Positions 42,471 to 50,725 of a stretch of 64,000 nt of DNA are shown in pieces. Below the pieces are notes generated by a model. It was not told where the DNA came from. It searched no databases and was given only the letters and a program-made list of their open reading frames with translations. Every line of letters begins with the position of its first letter. Position 1 is the stretch's first letter. Position numbers and translations under genes: made by a program. This stretch comes from Gemmatales bacterium (GTDB lineage: Bacteria; Planctomycetota; Planctomycetia; Gemmatales; Gemmataceae), in the NCBI GenBank assembly GCA_026004675.1, contig BPJP01000001.1, forward strand, positions 620,001 through 684,000, in the 5' to 3' direction.

Positions 42471-43979
42471 TCAAAGAAAAGGAAATCGAAACGAATGGAG
42501 AGGTGCCAGAGCGGCCGATTGGGCCGGTCTCGAAAACCGGTGACCCCTTTTGGGGTCCGAGGGTTCGAATCCCTCCCTCTCCGCTTGGTAATGCGATGCA
42601 GCTTGGCGCGAATCGGTGCGAAAAACGCCGTTTTTTCTAGGGTTTCTTGCGTTTTCTAGCCTCCTGTTGTCGGCGTCCCTCGGCCCGTTTTCGGTGTAAT
42701 TTGGCGCAGGTTGGGGCGCATCTGATGCGAAGCGAACGGCACCATTTTCGGCACCTCTCGGCACCATAGTGGGCACCTTTTTCAGGCCATCCGTCCCCGT
42801 TGCTTCCAGCGCTTTGGCTTCGGGTCGCCCTGCGTCCAACGACGGAATTGCTGGCAAAGACGCCAGCGCAGACGCCTGATCGTGGACGGTCAGCGACGTG
42901 TAGACGTTCATCGTGAGGTCGATGGTCGAGTGTCGGGCCAACGATTGAGCGGCCTTCGGCGAGATGCCGGACTTGACCATGTTCGTGATAAACGTGTGTC
43001 GCAGGGCGTGAAAATCGGCGTAGCGCCCGTTTTCGTCCACGTAGGGGATACCCGCCGCTTCGAGATCGTGTCTCAGCATCGCACCGGCTTCTTTTCCTTT
43101 AGCCCAGTTGCCGGGCCAAACCGGCTGGCCCGCCGGCTTTGTTGCTAACCACGGCCGCAACAGGGCAACCAGGCTAGGATGCATCGGCAGCACATCTTCT
43201 CGCCGATGTTTGGAATACGCGGCCAAGACCGTGACCGTCGCCGGACTGGCGTCCAGGTTGAAACTTTCGGGGGTCAAGCTCGCCAACTCGCTGGCCCGTA
43301 AACCCGTATAGACGGCTACGGCGTAGAGCATCGCTCTGTCGGGACCACTCATCCGGCGAACGACCGGTCCGGCATTCGCGGCCTTAAGAATCAAGGCCAC
43401 TTCAGCGTCGGACAATGGTCTGCGGTCGTGCCGGCGATCAACACACACGTTCAGCATGGCCACATGGGCCAGAGGGTCATCCGCCGCCCGGCGCTCCTTG
43501 ACAAGCCAGCGTGTGAACTGTTTGATGGCCCGTAGATAGTGGTTGCTGGTTTGCACGCTCTTGCCGCTTTCGCGCAGCTCCGCCAGGAACGCTTGAACTC
43601 TGCTCGCCGAAATGTCGCCGATGAACGCGGCTTTGCAGCCCTCAACGATACGGCGACATCGCGATGCGACGAGTTTGACCTGCGAGGCGCTGATGTCCTT
43701 GGATTTCAAATGTCGCTCGAAGTCGGTCAGATGATCGGCGATTGGCCGCTTGCGATGTTCGTCAAAGCGATCCACCAGCCCAGCGACTTCGCGTTCGACT
43801 TTCTTGACCAACTCGTTGAGCATCGCCTGGGCTGCGGTCTTGTCGGTGGCCAGGGGAACGCGGCGTTCGCGACCGCTGGCATCGCGGTAGCGGCCCCACC
43901 ATTTCTTCGATTTCGTCTTAATCTTCTCGCCGGTCTTCGGATCGGTGACGATAACCGGTTTCTTGTACAAGCTCGCCAT
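42471..43979 (-). CDS. Tyrosine recombinase/integrase of the element
   Basis: The protein has 502 residues from the ATG at 43979 (MASLYKKPVIVTDPKTG). It has an N-terminal arm-binding part, a SAM-like core-binding domain, and the catalytic domain with the first arginine in YTGLRASELASLT, HxxR in HALRHTFITNM, a second histidine in ARHSTIDLT, and the nucleophilic tyrosine in MNVYTSL. The tail runs far past the catalytic domain, and its last 30-odd residues (including YQAEREGFEPSDPK) are the antisense translation of the tRNA-Ser gene. EREGFEPS is a well-known peptide of that origin. The frame may extend ten codons upstream to 44009. Confidence 0.9.
   Translation of the reverse strand: MASLYKKPVIVTDPKTGEKIKTKSKKWWGRYRDASGRERRVPLATDKTAAQAMLNELVKKVEREVAGLVDRFDEHRKRPIADHLTDFERHLKSKDISASQVKLVASRCRRIVEGCKAAFIGDISASRVQAFLAELRESGKSVQTSNHYLRAIKQFTRWLVKERRAADDPLAHVAMLNVCVDRRHDRRPLSDAEVALILKAANAGPVVRRMSGPDRAMLYAVAVYTGLRASELASLTPESFNLDASPATVTVLAAYSKHRREDVLPMHPSLVALLRPWLATKPAGQPVWPGNWAKGKEAGAMLRHDLEAAGIPYVDENGRYADFHALRHTFITNMVKSGISPKAAQSLARHSTIDLTMNVYTSLTVHDQASALASLPAIPSLDAGRPEAKALEATGTDGLKKVPTMVPRGAENGAVRFASDAPQPAPNYTENGPRDADNRRLENARNPRKNGVFRTDSRQAASHYQAEREGFEPSDPKRGHRFSRPAQSAALAPLHSFRFPFL
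42497..42583 (+). tRNA. tRNA-Ser (anticodon CGA)
   Basis: An 87-base class II tRNA. The acceptor stem pairs GGAGAGG with CCTCTCC, followed by discriminator G83. The anticodon stem is CCGGT/ACCGG with loop CTCGAAA (anticodon CGA at 42531-42533). A long variable arm (GACCCCTTTTGGGGTC) and the T arm with GGTTCGAATCC follow. The integrase gene runs antisense through it, and its 3' half is the likely attachment site of the element to the right. Confidence 0.95.
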
Positions 43980-44068
43980 TTTCACCTCTTTTTGTAATTG
44001 TACCGTCACGCCAATCGAGTAGTCACAGGCTTGCTCACTTTCCGCCCCATTTCAAGGCAATTCCGCGA

Positions 44069-46870
44069 TCAGAACGGGACCTCGTCGTCGTATTCTTGCT
44101 CGTCGAGTCCCGGATGCCCGGCATTTGCGTCATTTGCGTCATTTGCGTCATACTCGTCGGCGTCGCACCAATCTGCATCGGTTGGCATCGATTCGGATTG
44201 CTCAGATGGTGACGCAAATGATGACGGTCCAGTCGCCGGACTGGAATTTGCGTCACGCGGCAGCGGCCGAATCGACCAGAGGCGTTTCTTTGAATTGCGG
44301 TCTAGATCGACCGTCCAACCCGCCGCGCGGAGGTTTGGGGCTAGCCGTTTCAAATGTCCCGACAGCGAACGGGGGTTCTTCGGCCAGCCGGCCAGCCGGC
44401 GAACTTGATCGCCCAGACGCTCTTCCAGCACTTTCAGTAATTCACCGGACGAACCGATCCATTCGCTCCGCTCTTCCAGCAGGTCCAAGAGCGGCCGAGC
44501 AACCACGGAGGCTTCCAGCGCTACCTCGTTGGCGGATTCGCGGTTACCTTGATAAGCCTCCATGAACGTTCCGTCGGGCCATCCAAAGGCCGTCTCTGCC
44601 GCCGTCGCCCATAACGCAAAGTCTGCCATGCGTGGCAAGCCCGGCAGCTTGATCGACGGCAAGCGGTCGAGCGCTACTGCCACAGCGTCAAGCAGGGCGC
44701 CGAGGATCTGTGCTCGCACCTTGTCAAACGCATCGAACAACTCCGCTTCGGCTCGTCGGTTTTCTTCGGGTATCGCGGGGAGCCAGACGATCAGGCACCG
44801 ATCGAGTAGGTCCGACCGCGTCGCCACTTCCTCAATGCTGGTCAGCAGTAGAGGCCGCTGCGAATCGAAGATGACTTCGTCCTGATCGGTATAGAGCTCT
44901 CGCGTCGTGAATCCACCGCCCGTGCTCAATCGGCACAGTGCGTCAGACAGCCACGGCTGCACATGGGACAAGTTGTCGAAAGCGAGGCACCATGAATTGT
45001 TGGCGGCGATCATCAAATCTCTGCCGTCGCGTGGTTCCGCCCGCAAGGGCGCAGCGTTCGGATCGACCAGTTCCCGCAACAGGCGGCCGATGGTGCTCTT
45101 GCCCGATCCCTGTTCGGCAAAAAGAGCAAGAACTGGATAAGGTCCGCGCGGGCGAAGCGTGGCTACGAGCCAGGAGACCACGAGCCGCCAGGCGCTATCG
45201 TCGAGATTCAAGAAACCACGCAGCATATCTACGCTCCCGCCGCTCTCCGGTGTGGGCAGTGCGAGCATACCGCGCGACCGCCGGAAACGAACCGGTGGAT
45301 CGTCGATGATTTCCCATCCTTGCGGTGTGATCTCCACGGCCTGCCAATCGTCGTTGCACAGGTCGAGATAGATGTTACCCTCGTGTTCCGCGAGGCGCAC
45401 ATAAACCGGATGTTCGTCTCCCTCAAACAGCGCCTTGGCCTGCAGGAGATTGATGGCAGCGGAGACCGCTTCGGAATTCATCGCTTTGCCATATTCGTCG
45501 AAAAACCGCTTGGCAACGAAACCTCTGAAGGTTTGCGATTTTACGGGCCAGTTTTCCTTGTGGTTGCCGACCTCGATGGTGGCATAGGCCTCTTTGGATG
45601 GCGTGTGCCAGAGGTCCCAATCGGCGGCCATATCCGCAGCCAGGGTTGCTTGGCTCTGTGCCTCGCTTTCGTCATGACCTCCGGACAGTTGATTTGTCGC
45701 ATCAATTTCGCTGGCCAACTTCGTGAGTTGTGGCTCGACCAATGGAGCCAGAGTGTCTCGCTCGACGCCGATTTTCGTCGCCAGTTTGTTAATGAATCGA
45801 TCCCGCGAAGTGCTGCTATCGGTGTTGATGCGGTCTCGATGTTCCACATCGCCGCGCATGGCCACGATCAGGCGATGCGGCTGGCGCCCGGCTGGCGAGA
45901 CCGACAGCTTGAGCGGCTCCCCTTCCGGCAACGGGATTTCTGCCGAGGCGAATGCGGGTGCTGCCTCCTTGTGATCGGATGAGGCCCACCATTCCGGCGG
46001 CTGGGCGTCGTCAATGGCCTGCAACAACTGCTCGCGTCCGCCTTTTTTCCGAAGAATGTCACGTACATCCTCGCCATCGCTTTCCTTGAATTCTGCCGGC
46101 AGCACGGCGATCCGCACCGATTTAGCCACGCCGTGCAGCACACGAGCGGAGAACTGGCTTCCATCTTCGCCGGCCCGGTCCCGATCAGGAATGAGCACGA
46201 CCTCGACGCCGGCAAACAGCCGGGCGAACTTCGCCGCCAGCCGACAGGTGTTAGTGCCGCAAGCGAGCAGGCCGAGGTCGTGCAACGCCGCTGCATCTTT
46301 CGGACCTTCCACCATGTGCCAGACTTCACCGGGCCGGGGCAGACGAACCTTGCCATTCTCATCTGGAAAAAACAGACCGGCAGGCTTGCCCTTGGCGAAA
46401 AGGCCCTTATTGGCCCGCGTGCCGGGCTTGGTCGAAATCGTGAAGGTCGTACAGGGCTTCCCATCTGGCCCGTAGGCGGGCAGCTGGATGGTTGTGGGTG
46501 AAATTGTTTGAGCGCCGAACGCTCTAAGCGATTCGGGGGTGATCCCTTTCTGTCGAGCGATGATTTCAATCGGATCTCCAATACGAGCGTTGCTCCCATT
46601 CGACGGGAAAACGCCCAGTTCACGCATCAACTCCTTAGCCCGCTCGCGATCCCCGAGAACGGTCTCGGCGACTTGAAACGGCGACCACCTGCTGCAGCAT
46701 GAATAGCAATAGCCGACGCCAGTCTTCTCGTGCAGTCGAAAGGCGTCGCTCGAGTTGCACGAAATACAAGGCCCGGCTAAATCATGGCCTTCGCGGCGAT
46801 TGAGCGGCAGACCTAAACGGCTTGCCAACTCGATCCCGATTCGGCTGTTAAGATCAACCGAGATGGTCAT
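44069..46870 (-). CDS. Primase/helicase-like replication protein of the element
   Basis: The 933-residue protein combines primase and helicase features. A zinc ribbon (PCISCNSSDAFRLHEK, then YCYSCCSRWSPF) is near the N-terminus, followed by a TOPRIM segment (VWHMVEGPKDAAALHDLG, VVLIPDRDRAGEDG). An AAA/SF3-like ATPase follows: LALFAEQGSGKSTIGRLLREL is Walker A, and WCLAFDNLSHVQPWLSD is the Walker B region. It resembles proteins of phage and integrative elements that replicate their own DNA. The start is set by a four-base ATGA overlap with the HTH gene's stop. The acidic tail contains a DAN-rich stretch encoded by three 9-base tandem repeats (44122-44148). Confidence 0.82.
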   Translation of the reverse strand: MTISVDLNSRIGIELASRLGLPLNRREGHDLAGPCISCNSSDAFRLHEKTGVGYCYSCCSRWSPFQVAETVLGDRERAKELMRELGVFPSNGSNARIGDPIEIIARQKGITPESLRAFGAQTISPTTIQLPAYGPDGKPCTTFTISTKPGTRANKGLFAKGKPAGLFFPDENGKVRLPRPGEVWHMVEGPKDAAALHDLGLLACGTNTCRLAAKFARLFAGVEVVLIPDRDRAGEDGSQFSARVLHGVAKSVRIAVLPAEFKESDGEDVRDILRKKGGREQLLQAIDDAQPPEWWASSDHKEAAPAFASAEIPLPEGEPLKLSVSPAGRQPHRLIVAMRGDVEHRDRINTDSSTSRDRFINKLATKIGVERDTLAPLVEPQLTKLASEIDATNQLSGGHDESEAQSQATLAADMAADWDLWHTPSKEAYATIEVGNHKENWPVKSQTFRGFVAKRFFDEYGKAMNSEAVSAAINLLQAKALFEGDEHPVYVRLAEHEGNIYLDLCNDDWQAVEITPQGWEIIDDPPVRFRRSRGMLALPTPESGGSVDMLRGFLNLDDSAWRLVVSWLVATLRPRGPYPVLALFAEQGSGKSTIGRLLRELVDPNAAPLRAEPRDGRDLMIAANNSWCLAFDNLSHVQPWLSDALCRLSTGGGFTTRELYTDQDEVIFDSQRPLLLTSIEEVATRSDLLDRCLIVWLPAIPEENRRAEAELFDAFDKVRAQILGALLDAVAVALDRLPSIKLPGLPRMADFALWATAAETAFGWPDGTFMEAYQGNRESANEVALEASVVARPLLDLLEERSEWIGSSGELLKVLEERLGDQVRRLAGWPKNPRSLSGHLKRLAPNLRAAGWTVDLDRNSKKRLWSIRPLPRDANSSPATGPSSFASPSEQSESMPTDADWCDADEYDANDANDANAGHPGLDEQEYDDEVPF

Positions 46871-47115
46871 GTCCGCGCCTCCCATTCTTCTCGGCGCGGA
46901 CAGCCCGCTTCGATCCACTCGCGCAGTTCATCGAGTCGCCAAAGAGTCGACCGACCGATCCGCACCGGCCGCGGAATCCAGCCCGCCGCATCCCAGCTCC
47001 GCCACGTCCGAAGTGATTTGCCGCACATGGCGGCGGCCTGCTTTGCCGTCACCAAGAGAGTGTCCGGGGCAATGCTGCGTGTTTCGTTTGGCGGCCGCAT
47101 CTGCCCGCTGCTCAT
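46867..47115 (-). CDS. Helix-turn-helix (excisionase/AlpA-like) protein
   Basis: The 82-residue protein has VTAKQAAAMCGKSLRTWRSW followed by AAGWIPRPVRIGRSTLWRLD and ELREWIEAGCP, the winged-helix pattern of AlpA/excisionase-type proteins. Such proteins control integrase-driven excision or act as element regulators. A GGAGGAGG site lies before the ATG. Its stop codon overlaps the primase start by four bases (ATGA), so the two are co-translated. Confidence 0.85.
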   Translation of the reverse strand: MSSGQMRPPNETRSIAPDTLLVTAKQAAAMCGKSLRTWRSWDAAGWIPRPVRIGRSTLWRLDELREWIEAGCPRREEWEART

Positions 47116-47184
47116 AAACGGCCTCCTCCAAGAAACCGAGAATCATGACAATAGGAATCCGTTACTGGGAATGAGAGTGAAAAC

Positions 47185-47421
47185 CTACGACTGTGAGTCA
47201 TCCAACGCATCGGCTTGGTCGCGACCCTTCGCGTTGGCGATGCGTTGCAGTTCATCCGCGATAACCTCGACCGCATCCTCGGGGAACACGCGGGCATTGC
47301 CGGCCCAGCCACATGGCCGGATGCCGCGAGCACGGATCACGTACTCGATGCGGTGAATTGGCTGGTCGAGTCGTCGGGCGATTTCGCCGACAGTCGGCAT
47401 GGCGGGGGCAGAAAGCGACAT
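47185..47421 (-). CDS. Small helix-turn-helix protein
   Basis: The 78-residue protein from the ATG at 47421 (MSLSAPAMPTVGEIARRLDQ) has PIHRIEYVIRARGIRPCGWAGN and ARVFPEDAVEVIADELQRI, a MerR/excisionase-type DNA-binding pattern. The start has a GAGG site six bases upstream; an open extension of 23 codons lacks one. It precedes the excisionase-like gene by 69 bases and is probably another regulator of the element. Confidence 0.72.
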   Translation of the reverse strand: MSLSAPAMPTVGEIARRLDQPIHRIEYVIRARGIRPCGWAGNARVFPEDAVEVIADELQRIANAKGRDQADALDDSQS

Positions 47422-47670
47422 GGCTACCTCGATTATGGGATTACGGTATTCTGCGCTCTGCGTGTGCAGTATCGCGTGATAGGCATGCACTTAAGCAAAG
47501 TGTGTGCCACGTCAAAAACGTGCTGTTTTGCCGGGAAAAGCGGCATTTTTACTGTCGATGGTGGGGCTTTGGAAAGGCGACTGGCCGAAAAGGAAAGCCT
47601 TTCTTCGTCTCAGGAAAGTCCAGGCCGGAAAAACAGTGGACAAGGAAAGACGAATGGCCGTCGAGGAAAG

Positions 47671-50616
47671 TCAAGCTGAGGCCACGGAAGTGTTCGTCAA
47701 GCAAAATTCTCGATACATTTTTGACGTCTGTGTCTCGCTCACGCCTAGAATTTCACTAACGCGTTTCTGAAGCCCAGTTCCTTGTTCAAATCCCTCGCCT
47801 CGCGCGATCTCGTCAACAACAGCCCAAAGTTCACGCCGGCAACGGCTTTCGTCGAGGGATTCAACCGCCGAAACAATCTCGGCAGGCAATTCGAGATGTT
47901 CGAGGTCTATAACACCCTTACCCTCGGTCTTCAGCTTGGCTTTCGCCGCGCGCATCTTGTTCTGAAGTTCGCGCACGTTGCCCGGCCAATCGTGGCGGAG
48001 CATTGCAATGAGGCCTCTCTCGGTAATCTGATGGCTTCCGGCAAAGTGCTTCGCAAGGTTTAAAACGTCGCCCAACCGATTGCGGAGAGGCGGAATCATA
48101 ATCCGAAATGGAATGCGGTCGAGAAGGTCGCGGCGAAGCGTGCCTTTTGCAACTTCCTCTTCTACATCGGCATTCGTGGCAAAAATACACCTGACGTTAG
48201 GAGTGAAACTCTCACCGCCGATCTTTTCGATGCTCCGTTTTTCGAGCACGGAGAGGAAAATCACCTGCAGGTCGTGGGAAAGGGTGGCAAACTCGTCGAT
48301 GAAAAGCGTGCCGCCGTCCGCATCCATCAGGTGGCCAGGCCGGCCGTTCTTGTCGATCCCTTGAATACCATGTCCTTTACCGTAGCCGATCCATTCTCCA
48401 CGCTGGATGTTGATGTCGCCGCCACCACCACCCGCGTTAACCATCTTAAACGTGCCTGATGCGCGGTTACTCGATTGGTGAAGCAACTGGGCGATGTGCG
48501 TCTTGCCGACGCCTGGTTCACCAAGCAGCAGCACTGGCGGTGGGCCGTCGGTCATGTTCGCGTGGTGAATCTCTTCAAAAAGACGCAACAAGGCTGGGCT
48601 CGCACCAACGACGATTCCTTTGGGGTCAATTTCTTGACGAAATCGCCGCTGTTCCTTGAGCCGCTTTTTGCAGATGATGCTGGGCAGGTTTCGTGCCTTC
48701 ACGACGTCGGCAGGGCTGGCATCCTCGGCAACAGACAGCCCAACGTGGAAGGCGTTCCCAAACTTCTCGAAGCAGACCTCGATGGCGGCCACCTTGTCAG
48801 AGACGATTAGCGTTGTCGTCTCACCCGCAGGAATGTCTGTTTCGGGTACTGACGCGGCGTTCGCAATCGGCTGTCCCTCAACATGCGTTGTGACCTTCAG
48901 CGCCGCGCCGATTCCATCATTGCGCAGCGTGATTGTGGCCCCTGTGTGACTTGCCGATAGTAGGGGCCAGAGAGGAAGGCCGAACTGATCCAGTACCGCT
49001 TCATCAAGCGCGTGCAGATCGGCGACGGGGTCTTTGAGAACTCGGGATGCCTCCGCCGTAGAACGTGGCACACGACCACTGGACACCAGCCGCAACGCCG
49101 CGCAGCTTCGTGAGTGATTTTCCGGAAGGTTTTTCGCTGCCGTAATGCACCAGGCATACCGTTGAAGCAGGGGTCCAACATCGCCGGTGCACGCCATCAA
49201 TCGAGAATGCAGCACCCCTACAAGTTTCCAGAGGACCTTTGGAAAGACATCATACGCGACATCGTCGATTTGCCACCGGAAATTCAACAAGTGGATTTCA
49301 TTCGTTTTCACATTGACATCCCAAGTGTCCTCCTCCCGTTCCACGCCCCAAGAAAGCACGGTTTCCTCAGCCTGTGCTCGAAGATCGGGCGGGAAAGCCT
49401 GTGCTTGCCGGGCGAGCGCCCGGGCGACAATTCCACCAACCCGATACTTCCGGGGATCGGCTTGGCAAACGGACAGCAAGCGCACGGCCGTATTTGGGGC
49501 GCGTCGAATTAACTCATTAAGTTCCGAATCGACGTCCGCCCGAATGACATCGGAATCGACCAAGGCGTCAATTGCTTGAAGGTGTGGACCCCATTCCGTC
49601 CAATGTTCCCCAAGGTCAATTTTTAGGAAGAACTCTCTGCGAGCCTCCTTGCGGACCAACACCTGTTTAAACGGACGCAGATTCACCATGTCCTGAAACA
49701 TGACAGGGTCAACGCTCAATTCGTCGAGCGAGCGTGGTCCGTGCGTGTAATAATCGTCGTCAAGAATCGCATTCACGGTTGCGTTGGCCAGACGGTAAAA
49801 GACAAGGGCCTGATCCTCAATAGTGTTGAGCTGAGTCTTGTAGGCAACCTTGGGAAACCTGAGGCGCAGCGAACCGCTTGTCCCGCGAATAAAGAACCGA
49901 ACTTGGATGGACGTGGTCAGATCTTCTGTTCGTACTTCAATGTCGGAGTCAAACGATTCTATTTTGACCTGCTTGTCAGAGCTGATTTCCTTGAGTCGTT
50001 CCGCATCTGGATCGATGTATTGGCGGCTTTGAAACAGCGCGTGGTCGATGCTGCGATACTCCTTCGCCGCGGGGTCCGCAAATCGGATCATATAAAGCCT
50101 ATCCTTGAACCGCTTGAAGCAAAGCTCACGCAACTTGTCGAGGTCGAACTGGCGCTTGGTGACAGCATCGGCCGGAATGTGGAGAAACGCAGAGTTGAAT
50201 TCGTACAGACGCTCATCCGTGATTCGACGACCGCCGCCGGTCGTAGTGAAGCGGAGAAAACCGTCTTCATCCCGGAAATAATGGACGCTGACCGTATCGA
50301 CGATTGTATCTTGCCATGAATACCAAAGCGGACGCCTCGCGTCGTAGTCGTATGCCCTAATCGTGAGTTCGTCCTGTAGCCCAAGAACGACATCCAATGC
50401 CTTTTTGCCTTTGGAGCGGATGCGAGAAAAGACTCCGAAACGAATTTGCGGGGTGAGCCAAGCTTTATCCAAGCCGGCGTCCAGCGCGTCGAAGTCAAAC
50501 GGCACCGTCGTCTGATACGACTGAATCGTGATCTCTCGTTGATCGAGAATGCCCTCGGCACGCGGGGCAACTTCCAGCGGACGGATATGATCCTTTGGAT
50601 CATATCGAGGCGACAT
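47671..50616 (-). CDS. AAA+ protein related to sigma-54 activators, GAFTGA loop replaced
   Basis: The 981-residue protein has a C-terminal AAA+ domain (about 670-905) of sigma-54-activator type: Walker A GEPGVGKTHIAQLL (about 698), Walker B GGTLFIDEFATL, sensor IFATNADVE, and HDWPGNVRELQNKM. A Fis-like HTH (VSEILGVSETQTSKMYREF) ends it. The GAFTGA loop that grips sigma-54 is absent; the equivalent segment is GYGKGHGIQGIDK. The first 600 residues are of no family I recognise, with beta-rich parts near 90-330 and a beta-sandwich-like piece at 590-650. It is the last gene of the minus-strand operon, 109 bases after the DUF499 gene. Possibly it is a signal-dependent ATPase of the defence locus. 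Confidence 0.75.
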   Translation of the reverse strand: MSPRYDPKDHIRPLEVAPRAEGILDQREITIQSYQTTVPFDFDALDAGLDKAWLTPQIRFGVFSRIRSKGKKALDVVLGLQDELTIRAYDYDARRPLWYSWQDTIVDTVSVHYFRDEDGFLRFTTTGGGRRITDERLYEFNSAFLHIPADAVTKRQFDLDKLRELCFKRFKDRLYMIRFADPAAKEYRSIDHALFQSRQYIDPDAERLKEISSDKQVKIESFDSDIEVRTEDLTTSIQVRFFIRGTSGSLRLRFPKVAYKTQLNTIEDQALVFYRLANATVNAILDDDYYTHGPRSLDELSVDPVMFQDMVNLRPFKQVLVRKEARREFFLKIDLGEHWTEWGPHLQAIDALVDSDVIRADVDSELNELIRRAPNTAVRLLSVCQADPRKYRVGGIVARALARQAQAFPPDLRAQAEETVLSWGVEREEDTWDVNVKTNEIHLLNFRWQIDDVAYDVFPKVLWKLVGVLHSRLMACTGDVGPLLQRYAWCITAAKNLPENHSRSCAALRLVSSGRVPRSTAEASRVLKDPVADLHALDEAVLDQFGLPLWPLLSASHTGATITLRNDGIGAALKVTTHVEGQPIANAASVPETDIPAGETTTLIVSDKVAAIEVCFEKFGNAFHVGLSVAEDASPADVVKARNLPSIICKKRLKEQRRFRQEIDPKGIVVGASPALLRLFEEIHHANMTDGPPPVLLLGEPGVGKTHIAQLLHQSSNRASGTFKMVNAGGGGGDINIQRGEWIGYGKGHGIQGIDKNGRPGHLMDADGGTLFIDEFATLSHDLQVIFLSVLEKRSIEKIGGESFTPNVRCIFATNADVEEEVAKGTLRRDLLDRIPFRIMIPPLRNRLGDVLNLAKHFAGSHQITERGLIAMLRHDWPGNVRELQNKMRAAKAKLKTEGKGVIDLEHLELPAEIVSAVESLDESRCRRELWAVVDEIARGEGFEQGTGLQKRVSEILGVSETQTSKMYREFCLTNTSVASA

Positions 50617-50725
50617 GGTATATCTCCTGAATCCTCAAGCTAAGACTTCCGAAAAAATGCCAAACTGGCCTCCGGACGCAAAATGTCCGATTGCAGCATT
50701 CTGCCAGGGCTAAATCACGCCAACG

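Noticed and set aside
47671..50616. Ordinary sigma-54-dependent activator (RtcR-like)
   Set aside because: The GAFTGA loop is missing and rtcB lies 38 kb away, with no CARF domain recognised.
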